From Lachnospiraceae bacterium (GTDB taxonomy: Bacteria > Bacillota > Clostridia > Lachnospirales > Lachnospiraceae): a stretch of DNA of 52,964 nucleotides. Positions 17,039 through 27,652 of this stretch are shown here, piece after piece. The notes beneath the pieces are model-generated. The model saw nothing but the letters and a program-made list of their open reading frames with translations. It was not told the DNA's origin and did not search any database. Numbering within the stretch: the first letter of the stretch is position 1; each line of letters starts with the position of its first letter. The DNA is taken from the NCBI GenBank assembly GCA_030526245.1, contig JAUNDD010000012.1:1-52964 (forward strand), read 5' to 3'. Position numbers and translations under genes: made by a program.

Positions 17039-17983
17039 TTACTCCTGACTCTTGTTCATGTTGCGCATCAGGCCGTTCTGTACCCGCTCATACAGCTCTC
17101 TGGCTGCATTGTAACCCATCTTCTTCTGACGATGGTTGACCGCCGCGGATTCTACGATGACCGCCAGATTTCGACCCGGACGGATCGGCAGCGAATGGCA
17201 GACCACCTTGTTGCCCAGATACTCGGTATATTCCTCCTCCAGGCCCAGACGGTCGTACTCCTTCTCGCGGTCCCACTCCTCCAGCTTGATGACCAGATCG
17301 ATGGTGCCGGTATCCTTAACCGACTCGACACCGAACAGAGTCTTCACATTGATGATGCCGATACCGCGCAGCTCGATGAAGTGACGGGTGATATCCGGCG
17401 CTGTTCCAACCAGCGTATCGTCACTGACCTTGCGGATCTCCACCACGTCATCGGTGATCAGACGGTGTCCGCGCTTGATCAGCTCCAGCGCCGCCTCCGA
17501 CTTACCGATACCGCTCTCACCCGTGATCAGGATACCTTCACCGTAAACGTCCACCAGAACGCCGTGGATCGAAATGCAGGGCGCCAGCTCCACGTTCAGC
17601 CAGCGAATGACCTCCGCCATAAACGGCGAAGTGGCCTTTTTCGTGATAAAGATCGGCACATCATACTTTCGTGCCAGCTCCTTCATGTCCTCATCCGGCG
17701 CGATCTGCGTCGTATAGATCAGACACGGCACCTGATAAGACAGGAGCTTTTCATAGATCGGCACCTTCACCTCTCTGGGAAGTCCCTCCAGATAGGTCCA
17801 TTCCACGAAACCGATGATCTGCAGACGCTCTGCATCAAAGTGTTCAAAGTAGCCGGTCAGCTGAAGAGCCGGTCGGTTGACCTCTGTTGTGATGATCTTT
17901 CTATTGGAAAGATCCATATCCGGAAATACGCTCTCGAGCTTCATTTTTTCCACAAGTTTTGTTAGCGCTACGCTGCTTGCCAT
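17039..17983 (-). CDS. hprK: HPr kinase/phosphorylase
   Basis: HprK phosphorylates Ser46 of HPr and reverses it, setting carbon catabolite repression through CcpA in Firmicutes. The 314-residue protein has the N-terminal HprK domain (about 1-130), His in SIHG (140), the Walker A GESGIGKS (155-162), and the family signature LRGIGIINVKTLFGVES near residue 205. The ATG follows GGAGG by six bases. It lies downstream of uvrC on the same strand, separated by a 138-base gap, and ahead of glcK. The identification is firm. Confidence 0.97.
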   Translation of the reverse strand: MASSVALTKLVEKMKLESVFPDMDLSNRKIITTEVNRPALQLTGYFEHFDAERLQIIGFVEWTYLEGLPREVKVPIYEKLLSYQVPCLIYTTQIAPDEDMKELARKYDVPIFITKKATSPFMAEVIRWLNVELAPCISIHGVLVDVYGEGILITGESGIGKSEAALELIKRGHRLITDDVVEIRKVSDDTLVGTAPDITRHFIELRGIGIINVKTLFGVESVKDTGTIDLVIKLEEWDREKEYDRLGLEEEYTEYLGNKVVCHSLPIRPGRNLAVIVESAAVNHRQKKMGYNAARELYERVQNGLMRNMNKSQE

Positions 17984-18121
17984 ACGCGTCCTCCATCCTA
18001 TACCTGACTGCGATTATCCGAAATCCCCAAAGCCCTGACGCTTTTTAATCCACACGCCACAGGGGATCGAACCGACTGAACTGCCCTGATCATCATGGCA
18101 ACTCGCCCAGTACATACGCTT

Positions 18122-20086
18122 CTAAGTTAGCATATTTTCGTCATTTTGTCGATGAAAGAATCTGTACACCGACTCGGCGCTGCGGCTGTCCATGGAGGGA
18201 ATCGCCGCCAGCTGATCCACCGAAGCCTTCCTCAGCTCGTCCATGGAGGCAAAGGCCCGCATCAGCGCCTTGCGCCGGGCCGGACCGATGCCCGGGATGT
18301 CATCCAGCACGGAATGTACCTGCTCTTTGGTGCGCCGGCTGCGATGATACTCAATGGCAAACCGGTGCGCCTCATCCTGCACCCGGGTGATCAGCTTAAA
18401 GCCCTCGGACCGGGTGTCGATGGGCAGCTCCTCGTCCCGGAAATACAGACCTCTGGTCCGGTGATGATCGTCCTTGACCATACCGCACACCGGAATGTCC
18501 AGCCCCAGACTTTCCAGCACCTCCTGGGCCACATGCACCTGGCCCTTGCCGCCGTCCATCATGATCAGATCCGGGAACACGGAAAAGCTGCCAAACTCCT
18601 CCATATCCTTCAGCTTCTCCCGTTCCTCCAGGCCGTGGGAGAAGCGCCTGGTCAGCACCTCCCGCATACTGGCGTAGTCATCCACCCCCTGGATCGTCCG
18701 CAGCCGGAACTTGCGGTAATCGCTGTTCTTTGGCTTTCCCTTTTCAAAGACCACCATGGAGCCTACGGACTCAAAGCCGCTGATATGGGAGATATCGAAG
18801 GCCTCCACACGCCGGATCTGGCCCAGCCCCAGCCAGTCGGCAATCTCCTTCATGGCCCCGATGGTCCGGCCCTCCTCCCGCTTGATCCGCTCGCGGTCAT
18901 GCCGCAGCACGATGTCCGCATTGGCGTGAGCCATTTCAATAAGCTTTTCCTTGGTACCGCGCCGTGGCACGCTGATGGTGACCTTGCTGCCCCGCCGGCT
19001 GCTCAGCCACTCCGCCAGCAGCTCCTGGTCCGCCGCCTCTGCCTCCAGCATCAGTTCCTTCGGCACATAGGGCGTGCCCGCGTAGAACTGCTTGATAAAG
19101 CTGGACAGGACCTCGCCCATGGGTTCCCCCATGCCGATTCGTACCCAGAAATGCTCCCGGCCGATGAGCTTGCCGTCCCGGATGAAGAACACCTGCACAA
19201 TGGCATCCGTTCCCTCCGCGGCCATGGCCAGCACATCCTTGTCCTCCCCGTCGCCGTGAGTGATCTTCTGGCGCTGGGCGATCTGCCGGGCGCTGGTGAG
19301 CAGATCCCGCCAGGTGGCCGCCGCCTCAAACTCCATGGCCGCGGAGGCCTCCAGCATCCTCTCCTCCAGCATCCGGAAGATCGGTTCATAGTGTCCATCC
19401 AGAAACTCCATGGCCTGCTCCACGCTGCGGCGATACTCCTCCCGGGAGATCAGGCCCTGGCAGGGGGCATCGCACTGCTTGATGTGATAGTTCAGGCAGG
19501 GCCGTCCGGATCCGATCTCAGCCGGCAGCTTCCGGCTGCAGGACCGGATCTTATACAGCCGGCGGATGAAATCGATCATATCCCGCACAGCCAGAGCGCT
19601 GGTGTAGGGGCCATAATACTTCGCCTTGTCCTTGAGCATCCGCCGGGTCAGAAAAATCCGGGGGTAATCCTCCCCCACCGTCACCTTGATAAAAGGATAG
19701 GTCTTGTCATCCTTCAGCATGGTGTTGTACCGGGGCGAATGCTCCTTGATCAGGTTATTCTCCAGTACCAGCGCCTCCAGCTCCGTATCCGTCACGATAT
19801 ACTCAAACCGGCGGATCTTCGTCACCATCTGTTCGATCTTCGGTCCCTTGTTCCGGCTCTTCTGGAAATACTGCCGCACCCGGTTCTTCAGGCTCACTGC
19901 CTTGCCCACATAAATGATGGCATCCTTTTCGTCGTGCATGATATACACGCCCGGCCGGGCCGGCAGCTTCTTCAGCTCCTCCTCGATATGAAATCCGAAG
20001 CAGTTTTCCGCCGGGACCTCACCGGCAGTCTGACACTCAGGCGGAAGCTGGTTTTCTGCTTCCCTTTGCTTTTTCTCTTCCCCCAA
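18122..20086 (-). CDS. uvrC: UvrABC system protein C (excinuclease)
   Basis: UvrC makes both incisions in nucleotide excision repair. The 654-residue protein has the GIY-YIG nuclease domain ([19 protein letters not shown]), a central Cys-containing region, a UVR motif that contacts UvrB (around [19 protein letters not shown]), the RNase-H-like C-terminal nuclease domain ([18 protein letters not shown]), and tandem helix-hairpin-helix motifs near the end ([14 protein letters not shown]). The start is TTG at 20086, because AAGGAGG precedes it by six bases. This gives about 30 extra polar residues before the conserved nuclease domain compared with many homologues. Confidence 0.97.
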   Translation of the reverse strand: MGEEKKQREAENQLPPECQTAGEVPAENCFGFHIEEELKKLPARPGVYIMHDEKDAIIYVGKAVSLKNRVRQYFQKSRNKGPKIEQMVTKIRRFEYIVTDTELEALVLENNLIKEHSPRYNTMLKDDKTYPFIKVTVGEDYPRIFLTRRMLKDKAKYYGPYTSALAVRDMIDFIRRLYKIRSCSRKLPAEIGSGRPCLNYHIKQCDAPCQGLISREEYRRSVEQAMEFLDGHYEPIFRMLEERMLEASAAMEFEAAATWRDLLTSARQIAQRQKITHGDGEDKDVLAMAAEGTDAIVQVFFIRDGKLIGREHFWVRIGMGEPMGEVLSSFIKQFYAGTPYVPKELMLEAEAADQELLAEWLSSRRGSKVTISVPRRGTKEKLIEMAHANADIVLRHDRERIKREEGRTIGAMKEIADWLGLGQIRRVEAFDISHISGFESVGSMVVFEKGKPKNSDYRKFRLRTIQGVDDYASMREVLTRRFSHGLEEREKLKDMEEFGSFSVFPDLIMMDGGKGQVHVAQEVLESLGLDIPVCGMVKDDHHRTRGLYFRDEELPIDTRSEGFKLITRVQDEAHRFAIEYHRSRRTKEQVHSVLDDIPGIGPARRKALMRAFASMDELRKASVDQLAAIPSMDSRSAESVYRFFHRQNDENMLT

Positions 20087-20118
20087 GGTTTTCCTCCTTA
20101 TTTTCGGTTATGATGTCG

Positions 20119-20144
20119 AAAGCCGGCACCAGGGTGCCGGCTTC
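20119..20144 (-). terminator. Strong hairpin between the PAP2 gene and uvrC
   Basis: AAGCCGGCACC and GGTGCCGGCTT form an almost loop-less perfect stem (20120-20130 with 20133-20143). On the minus strand only TTTCG follows, so it is a weak terminator for the upstream PAP2 gene. The 176-base gap also holds a palindrome of family 2. Confidence 0.45.
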
Positions 20145-20228
20145 ACGCTTAAAACAAAATGTTTTTCATCAATCACTCAACGCTTTAATCGGATTCCGGT
20201 TACCGCTTCCTGCGAAGCCGAAACCGAT

Positions 20229-20255
20229 ATTACAGTGCACGCAGTGAGCTGCAAC
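20229..20255. repeat. 27-bp palindrome, family 2, copy 1
   Basis: This is a variant of the palindrome with arms GTTACAGTTCAC and GTGAACTGTAAC around GCA; this copy has several arm substitutions. It sits just downstream of the PAP2 stop codon. Confidence 0.7.
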
Positions 20256-20262
20256 AAACCGA

Positions 20263-20961
20263 TCAATACTTATAACTGTCTGCTCTGCACACGGCTGCTG
20301 CGTGCTCCTTGTGAAAGACCTTTTCGCAGAACATCTGCACCGCCACGGCCGTCAGCACGCCCATGGACACATCCACCACCGAATGCTGCTTTAAAAACAT
20401 GGTGGACAGCACGATCAGGATCGTCAGTGTTACGATGGCCCCCTTGGCCACGTTGCGGCCTCGCATCCTTTCACTGCTCAGAAAAGCAAACATCAGTGCC
20501 AGCGAATTATATACATGGATGCTTGGCAGCACATTTGTGGGCGTATCCGTCGCATAGAGCTGACGCACCATATCCACAAACATATTCTCTCTGGCAAACA
20601 CCTCCGGACGAAGGTCCTGCATATTGGGCCATACGCAGCTGACGATCAGAAACAGCGTCATGCCGATGGCCAGGACCGAAGAGAGCTGGTAGTATTCCCG
20701 CTTGCTGCCGCTGCAGAAGACGAACCAGCAGATCCCCAGTGCCATATACAGAAACCAGAGCGTATACGGAATGATAAAGTACTCGCAGAACGGGATCATG
20801 TCATCGATCGCGCTGTGCAGCACATGATAATGCCGATGGCCTGCGTTCTCCAGGATCATAAAGCCTACCATGTAAAACATCATGTAGAACACGATCCAGA
20901 GCCCATGCCTGTACCGGCGGTAAAACTCCACCGGATATCGGCTCCATTTCTTTTTATTCAT
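20263..20961 (-). CDS. PAP2/AUR1-like membrane phosphatase
   Basis: The 232-residue integral membrane protein has about six hydrophobic helices. Its active-site blocks resemble the lipid phosphatase PAP2 superfamily: DLRP, then LPSIHVYNS (motif 2 histidine) and FLKQHSVVDV (motif 3 His and Asp). Motif 1 lacks its usual lysine (VWPNMQDLRP), as in AUR1/inositolphosphotransferase-like members. A lipid phosphate or phosphodiester substrate at the membrane is likely but not identifiable. The ATG at 20961 follows GAGG by five bases; a GTG two codons upstream is less likely. It lies downstream of ftsH with no terminator between, and so may be read through. Confidence 0.85.
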   Translation of the reverse strand: MNKKKWSRYPVEFYRRYRHGLWIVFYMMFYMVGFMILENAGHRHYHVLHSAIDDMIPFCEYFIIPYTLWFLYMALGICWFVFCSGSKREYYQLSSVLAIGMTLFLIVSCVWPNMQDLRPEVFARENMFVDMVRQLYATDTPTNVLPSIHVYNSLALMFAFLSSERMRGRNVAKGAIVTLTILIVLSTMFLKQHSVVDVSMGVLTAVAVQMFCEKVFHKEHAAAVCRADSYKY

Positions 20962-21085
20962 AGTCACCTCGCTTGTGTGACACGCAGGCGGTTACGGTTT
21001 CCGCTTTATTCTGCCGCCTTAAGCCTCACCGCCAGCGCTGCCCGAGTCTGCCTGCGCAGCATCCGCTTCCGTCTCAGCCTGAGCT

Positions 21086-23212
<2,127 letters not shown>

Positions 23213-23255
23213 ATAACCAATTACCTCTTGTTCTTTCACTTAATGGTTACGTTAG

Positions 23256-23285
23256 AGTATAATTCTTTTTCACCCTTTTTATCAA
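23256..23285 (-). promoter_or_regulatory. ftsH promoter
   Basis: Minus-strand TTGATA (23280-23285) and TATACT (23256-23261) are separated by 18 bases, about 45 bases before the ftsH start. This is a good vegetative sigma-A type promoter. Confidence 0.75.
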
Positions 23286-23330
23286 TAGCCATCTCTTTTC
23301 ATAACAGGAAAAAAACCTAAATTTATTATT

Positions 23331-23365
23331 AAAAAAGCCGACGGATGCTGCTGCATCCTGTCGGC
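23331..23365 (-). terminator. Terminator after the cytidylate-kinase-like gene
   Basis: On the minus strand, GCCGACAGGATGC and GCATCCGTCGGC pair with a single bulge around AGCA, followed by six T. It separates this gene from ftsH. Confidence 0.92.
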
Positions 23366-23381
23366 CAAGTACTCTGAAATC

Positions 23382-24008
23382 TTAATCCATCACGGGAACA
23401 CTCTTTTTCATCTCCGCAAAGGTCTTTATGATCTGCACCGCTCCGTCATAGCCCACCGCACTGCTGTCAATGCTGAGCATATAGCTGGAGGCTGCGCCCC
23501 ACTGGCGGTCCGTCTGGAAGTTGTAATAGCTGGAACGTTTCTTGTCCGCCTTGGTCACCATATCCCGGGCTGCCTGGAAGGAAACACCTTCAAACTCGGC
23601 CACACGCTGGGCACGCACCTCCAGCGGTGCATGGATAAACACGGAGACCAGTCCCGGCTCATCGCGCAGGATGTAATCCGCCGCACGGCCCACGATGATG
23701 CTGCTGCCCTGATCCTTCAGATTTCGGATCGTGTCAAACTGAGCCTGATAGACCTGCTGGTTTAAGGACGCACCGGCATAATTCATAGCCGGATAGACAT
23801 CCATCACGATGGAATACAGCAGCGAGCTGGTGGGCTTTTCATCGTACGCTTCCAGCACCGTCTCCGCAATGCCGCTTTCCTTCGCCTGCATTTTCAACAG
23901 CTCTTTATCATAGATCGGGATATTCAGCTCCTTGGACAGTCTCCGCGCGATCTCGTGTCCACCGCTGCCGAACTGACGTCCAATGGCGATCAGCAAATTC
24001 TTTTTCAT
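23382..24008 (-). CDS. Cytidylate kinase-like family protein
   Basis: The 208-residue P-loop protein opens with IAIGRQFGSGGHEIARRLS, the glycine-rich nucleotide-binding loop typical of the cytidylate-kinase-like family (related to Cmk but distinct). SIIVGRAADYIL, a basic segment (ADKKRSSYYNF) and WGAASSYML also fit. Such proteins are common in Clostridia as stand-alone genes, and their substrate is not established, so no symbol is given. It has its own promoter (24044-24072) and terminator (23331-23365) and is therefore probably monocistronic. Confidence 0.87.
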   Translation of the reverse strand: MKKNLLIAIGRQFGSGGHEIARRLSKELNIPIYDKELLKMQAKESGIAETVLEAYDEKPTSSLLYSIVMDVYPAMNYAGASLNQQVYQAQFDTIRNLKDQGSSIIVGRAADYILRDEPGLVSVFIHAPLEVRAQRVAEFEGVSFQAARDMVTKADKKRSSYYNFQTDRQWGAASSYMLSIDSSAVGYDGAVQIIKTFAEMKKSVPVMD

Positions 24009-24043
24009 GCCTTGAGTCCTCCATTTCTGTTAAAGCTGTCTGT

Positions 24044-24072
24044 ATTCTATCAGATTTTCTGCATTTTTTCAA
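24044..24072 (-). promoter_or_regulatory. Promoter of the cytidylate-kinase-like gene
   Basis: Minus-strand TTGAAA (24067-24072) and TAGAAT (24044-24049) lie 17 bases apart, about 35 bases before the start codon. Confidence 0.75.
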
Positions 24073-24110
24073 CAAAATCCACAAAAATCGATAGCATGGC
24101 CGGATCGTGG

Positions 24111-24236
24111 GTTATCGTTCACGCAGTGAGCTGCAACGGTCCTAAATCCATTCCAAATTGCCTCCGCCTGATGAGTGCTATCCTGCTCGCTTCGCGAATG
24201 CGATCTGCGGCAATGGAATTTTGGCCTGCAACCCGC
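24111..24236. repeat. Family 2 palindrome (copy 2) with attached module
   Basis: 24111-24137 is a variant of the 27-bp palindrome. It is followed by the block AAATCCATTCCAAATTGCC (24143 on) and, after an interposed stretch, CAATGGAATTTTGGCCTGC. The same flanking block occurs at 30953-30998, where the two halves are adjacent. The element fills the space between cobT and the next gene downstream. Confidence 0.75.
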
Positions 24237-25316
24237 TCAGACCAGATGCTCATACTGCTCCACATTGCTGTCTGCAAATCCCGGCAGGGTCTCATAGACA
24301 TGCAGGGCCATATCCAGCAGCGGCAGCACCATGGCTGCACCGGTGGCTTCACCCAGATGCATCCCCGCAAACAGGATGGGCTCCAGTCCCAGCTCCTTTG
24401 TGATCATGGCACCCACCGGCTCGGCGGTGCTGTGGGAGGGCAGCATATAATCCTTCGCGGCAGGACAGATCCGTGATGCCAGCACCGCGGCGATACCGGA
24501 GATCGCCCCGTCGATCATGGCCGGGAGTCCGACACTGGCGGCTCCCAGATACAGACCGGTCATGCCCGCAATATCCAGGCCGCCCACTTTAGCCAGAATA
24601 TCCACCGGATCGGATGCATCCGGCGCGTTCACCCGGAGCGCCTGCCGGATCACCTCTTTTTTGCGGCGGAGTCCCTCACCGGAAAGCCCGGCACCCCGGC
24701 CGGTGGTCTGTTCCGGATCCTGATCGAACATCACGCAGGCGCAGGCCGAGGAGGTGGTGGTGTTGGCGATGCCCATCTCACCCACCATGATCAGCTCATA
24801 GCCCTCTTCCTTCAGCTCCCTTGCTGTCTCGGCTCCCACCAGAATGGCCCGAATGCATTCATCCCTGGTCATGGCCGGTTCCTTCGCAATATTGCCCGTG
24901 CCCCGGCGGATCACCCGCACACGCACACCGGGGTGCGCGGCCGGTGTCTTCATGCCGATATCGATGGGCACCACCTCGGCCCCCAGCTTCTGACTCATGA
25001 CACAGACACTGCTCTTTCTCTCGCCCATGTTTTCCAGGACCTGGGTAGTCACCTCCGGTCCGCACTGGCTGACGCCCTCTTCCACCACACCGTTGTCGGC
25101 GCCCATGATCACCACGGCCCGTTTCGCAATGGAGGGGTGTACCTGCCCGGTCATGCCCGCCAGGCGTACCACCATCTCTTCCAGATATCCAAAGCCCCGA
25201 AGCGGCTTGCAGCGGGTATCCCAGAAATCCCAGCTTTGTTTCTCGATCTCCTGATCCGCCGGCCGGATCTGCTCCGTCAGCGCTTTGATTCGGTTATCCA
25301 ATTCCATCCTGCTCAT
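24237..25316 (-). CDS. cobT: Nicotinate-nucleotide--dimethylbenzimidazole phosphoribosyltransferase
   Basis: CobT makes alpha-ribazole phosphate (or an analogue with another lower base) for the nucleotide loop of cobamides. The 359-residue protein is full length and carries the family motifs GADNGVVEEGVSQC, GEMGIANTTTSSA, the phosphate-binding TTGRGAGLSGEGLRRK, and the catalytic glutamate in HLGEATGA (E323). The ATG at 25316 follows GAAGGT; a frame extension upstream is not conserved. No other cobamide synthesis gene and no cobalamin riboswitch is seen in the window. It follows the J-domain gene by 85 bases on the same strand. Confidence 0.96.
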   Translation of the reverse strand: MSRMELDNRIKALTEQIRPADQEIEKQSWDFWDTRCKPLRGFGYLEEMVVRLAGMTGQVHPSIAKRAVVIMGADNGVVEEGVSQCGPEVTTQVLENMGERKSSVCVMSQKLGAEVVPIDIGMKTPAAHPGVRVRVIRRGTGNIAKEPAMTRDECIRAILVGAETARELKEEGYELIMVGEMGIANTTTSSACACVMFDQDPEQTTGRGAGLSGEGLRRKKEVIRQALRVNAPDASDPVDILAKVGGLDIAGMTGLYLGAASVGLPAMIDGAISGIAAVLASRICPAAKDYMLPSHSTAEPVGAMITKELGLEPILFAGMHLGEATGAAMVLPLLDMALHVYETLPGFADSNVEQYEHLV

Positions 25317-25401
25317 CTTACCTTCTCTATGTTTCGACGCCCTGCGCACAAGGCACATCGGATCTCATCCAGGCAACGCCGTCTCTCCCTTATTCTTATT
25401 A

Positions 25402-26124
25402 TCAGCAATAACAGAAACGCATGCCGCAGCAGCCGTTGCAGAGCATATTGGCGATGCAAAGCCGCATGCACCAGTCACCCTCGCAGCCCATGGGACTGCC
25501 GTATTCCGTGCCCATGTTCTGATACCACATGCCGCCGCCCTGGATCTGCTGCATCAGCGCCTGATACTGCAGGTTGTTCGGCTCCATGTTCACCGCCGTC
25601 TGGGCCTGTTCCCGAGCCGCCACAGTATTTCCCTGCCCTAAATTAGCCCTGGCGCTTAAGTAATACCACATGGCATCCTTGCGCTCCACCTCCGACAGCG
25701 TGCGCATGGCCTCGGCATACATCCGGTTATTGATAAAATTGGCCGCCGCCTGCAGCTTCGGATCCACCTGGGCCTGTGAATAGCCCCCGGTCTGACCATA
25801 GCCGTAACCGCCAAACCCGCCGCCATAGCCGCCGAAACCGCCGTAGCCATTGCCGCCATAGGCACCGTTTCCGTAGCCGCCCGCTCCGGTCTGTCCGTAG
25901 CCGGCACCGTTTCCATAGCCGCCGGTGTAGCCCGTTTCACGGTCGTGAATGATCTGCTCGTAGGCCTGCTGGACCTCCTTGAACTTTTCCTCCGCCTGCG
26001 CCTTGTTGGGGCTGTTCACATTGGCGTCCGGATGATACATCCGGCTCAGCTTGCGATAGGCTTTTTTGATCTCTTCATCGGAAGCTCCCTGCGAAACTCC
26101 CAGTACCTCATAAGGATTCTTCAT
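25402..26124 (-). CDS. J-domain protein with Gly/Tyr-rich linker and Cys-rich tail
   Basis: The 240-residue protein starts with a complete J domain (about 1-62; HPD at 31-33), expected to stimulate a DnaK ATPase. Residues 66-115 are Gly/Tyr/Asn repeats ([10 protein letters not shown]). Residues 122-195 form two or three TPR-like helices ([30 protein letters not shown]). The last 30 residues hold eight cysteines (C214, 219, 223, 229, 232, 233, 238, 240), possibly a metal site or lipid or thiol anchor. It is not canonical DnaJ, since the zinc-finger and C-terminal peptide-binding domains are missing. It follows the DUF5685 gene by 84 bases. The start is chosen at the J-domain methionine; upstream codons are not conserved in type. 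Confidence 0.88.
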   Translation of the reverse strand: MKNPYEVLGVSQGASDEEIKKAYRKLSRMYHPDANVNSPNKAQAEEKFKEVQQAYEQIIHDRETGYTGGYGNGAGYGQTGAGGYGNGAYGGNGYGGFGGYGGGFGGYGYGQTGGYSQAQVDPKLQAAANFINNRMYAEAMRTLSEVERKDAMWYYLSARANLGQGNTVAAREQAQTAVNMEPNNLQYQALMQQIQGGGMWYQNMGTEYGSPMGCEGDWCMRLCIANMLCNGCCGMRFCYC

Positions 26125-26208
26125 ACTTTTCCGTTTCCATTTATTCTTAAGCTGCGCTCCATGCCTCTCTCTGCCTGAAGCGGATCTGTTTTCCGGCATA
26201 TCCCGCAG

Positions 26209-27033
26209 CTATTTTTCCTGCTCTCTCAAGGTACTATACGTCACCCACACGCCGGCGTACAGTACATTCCGTAAAATCGATGCATTTTTCACGATAGGCA
26301 GCCGCTCAAACCGGACCGCACACTGGGACATGATGTCCGTCAGCACGGTCTCCACCCGCTGCGCGAAGCCCGCCTCATCCTGCCGCTTCCACTCCAGAAG
26401 CACATTGTAGCTTCCCTTTTTCTCATCCCGGCGGCAGTCTTCAAAAGCATCCATAATATATATGAATTTCCCCAGAAAGAACCCCATCTCCCGCAGGGTC
26501 TCCCCCCACAGGTCGTCCTTCCAGTTGAACATCTCTCCCAGAAAGCGTCCGGTCAGTCCGGACACATAGTCCAAATCCCGGCAGTTCTCCTCCTCGGCCC
26601 GGTGCAGTGCCCCGATGGCTTCTTCAATGGCCCGGGCCTGCCGCGGGTACCGCTTCTGCAGCTTCCGATACTCCCTTTGCTGCGTCAGCCCCAGTGCCAG
26701 CGCATGAGGCTTTCGCTCATCCCGCCAGTCATCCATGGCCTTCTGGTATCCCAGGAGGATCGTCATGTCCGCCGCATAGGCCGTGGCCTCATCCGTAGTT
26801 TCCTTATGGGGCTTTACCGGATGGACCAGACAGCGTTTGTCCCGCACCGTTTCCGGCAGCTCATACAATGCGTTTTCCAGCATCGCCAGAAAGGTCATAT
26901 CGTAGCTGAGCATCAGTCTCGACAGCTGGCCATGTGCCGCCAGCTCCCGGCAGACGCCGCAGTAAAAGCTTTTGTACAGCTCATATTCCCGGACCTTCAG
27001 CTCCCCCGGATTCACGGTCACATACCCAAACAT
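26209..27033 (-). CDS. DUF5685 family protein
   Basis: The 274-residue mostly helical protein of unknown function belongs, from memory of its N-terminus (MFGYVTVNPGELKVREYELY), to DUF5685. It has a C25-x-x-C28 pair (FYCGVC) and C68-x-x-H71 (CLVHP), which could form one metal site. It also has two acidic clusters, DDWRDE (101-106) and DAFEDCRRDEKKGSYN (195-210). The acidic pairs recall helical isoprenoid-synthase-type active sites, but this is a resemblance only. It sits between a zinc-ribbon membrane protein (19 bases upstream) and the J-domain gene, suggesting a common task. Confidence 0.82.
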   Translation of the reverse strand: MFGYVTVNPGELKVREYELYKSFYCGVCRELAAHGQLSRLMLSYDMTFLAMLENALYELPETVRDKRCLVHPVKPHKETTDEATAYAADMTILLGYQKAMDDWRDERKPHALALGLTQQREYRKLQKRYPRQARAIEEAIGALHRAEEENCRDLDYVSGLTGRFLGEMFNWKDDLWGETLREMGFFLGKFIYIMDAFEDCRRDEKKGSYNVLLEWKRQDEAGFAQRVETVLTDIMSQCAVRFERLPIVKNASILRNVLYAGVWVTYSTLREQEK

Positions 27034-27052
27034 GACTTACTCTCCCTGTCCG

Positions 27053-27499
27053 TCAGCTTCTCTTAACAAACTCCTCCCGGCATTTCGGGCAGGTGATCAC
27101 GATCTTGCCCTTTCCCCGGGGAATGCGGATCTTCTGGGAACATTTCGGACAGCGGTAGATGTGATTCTCCTTCCGGTCCGCCAGATTCCGTTTCAGATCC
27201 TCCATGGTCCTGCCGGCCGAAGCGCCTGCGGCTCCTGTGCCGGAAAATTTTCCCGTTACCTTATCCTTCAGCTGCAGATACTTTGCATTCTCTGCATAGC
27301 GTTTGGCGGTATTGCGGGAGAAGATCCGGAAGTAGGACCAGAGGATGAGCAGCATCACCAGTGTATTGATGAGCGGCACACGAAAGATCAGGTTCACTAC
27401 CAGAAGCACCAGGATCAGCCCCATCTGAAATCTGGACAGCTCATCGATACCGTAGCGGCCCACCATAAAGTTCTCAAACCAGTTTCTGAATGAATTCAT
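27053..27499 (-). CDS. Membrane protein with C-terminal zinc ribbon
   Basis: The 148-residue protein has a short amphipathic N-terminus, two hydrophobic helices (about 25-40 and 43-58), a basic linker, and a C-terminal zinc ribbon with CPKC at 117-120 and CPKC at 137-140. The ribbon would face the cytoplasm if the helices form a hairpin. The ATG follows AGGAGG by five bases. It is the first gene of the three-gene set with DUF5685 and the J-domain protein. The function is unknown. Confidence 0.82.
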   Translation of the reverse strand: MNSFRNWFENFMVGRYGIDELSRFQMGLILVLLVVNLIFRVPLINTLVMLLILWSYFRIFSRNTAKRYAENAKYLQLKDKVTGKFSGTGAAGASAGRTMEDLKRNLADRKENHIYRCPKCSQKIRIPRGKGKIVITCPKCREEFVKRS

Positions 27500-27613
27500 A
27501 CGTTCCTCCTGCGGCAACAGCCGCGTCAGCCAGATCGGAATCACTTCGATCCGACCTTCCGTTCACGGAGCTTTTGTGCCGTCCTTCGGCTCGAAGCCCC
27601 CTGCAGTACCGTC

Positions 27614-27642
27614 AATTTACTGCGTTTCAAACCGACTGTCAA
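27614..27642 (-). promoter_or_regulatory. Candidate promoter of the zinc-ribbon/DUF5685/J-domain genes
   Basis: Minus-strand TTGACA (27637-27642, perfect) and TAAATT (27614-27619) are 17 bases apart, about 115 bases before the zinc-ribbon protein start. Confidence 0.5.
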
Positions 27643-27652
27643 CCGCCGTCAC

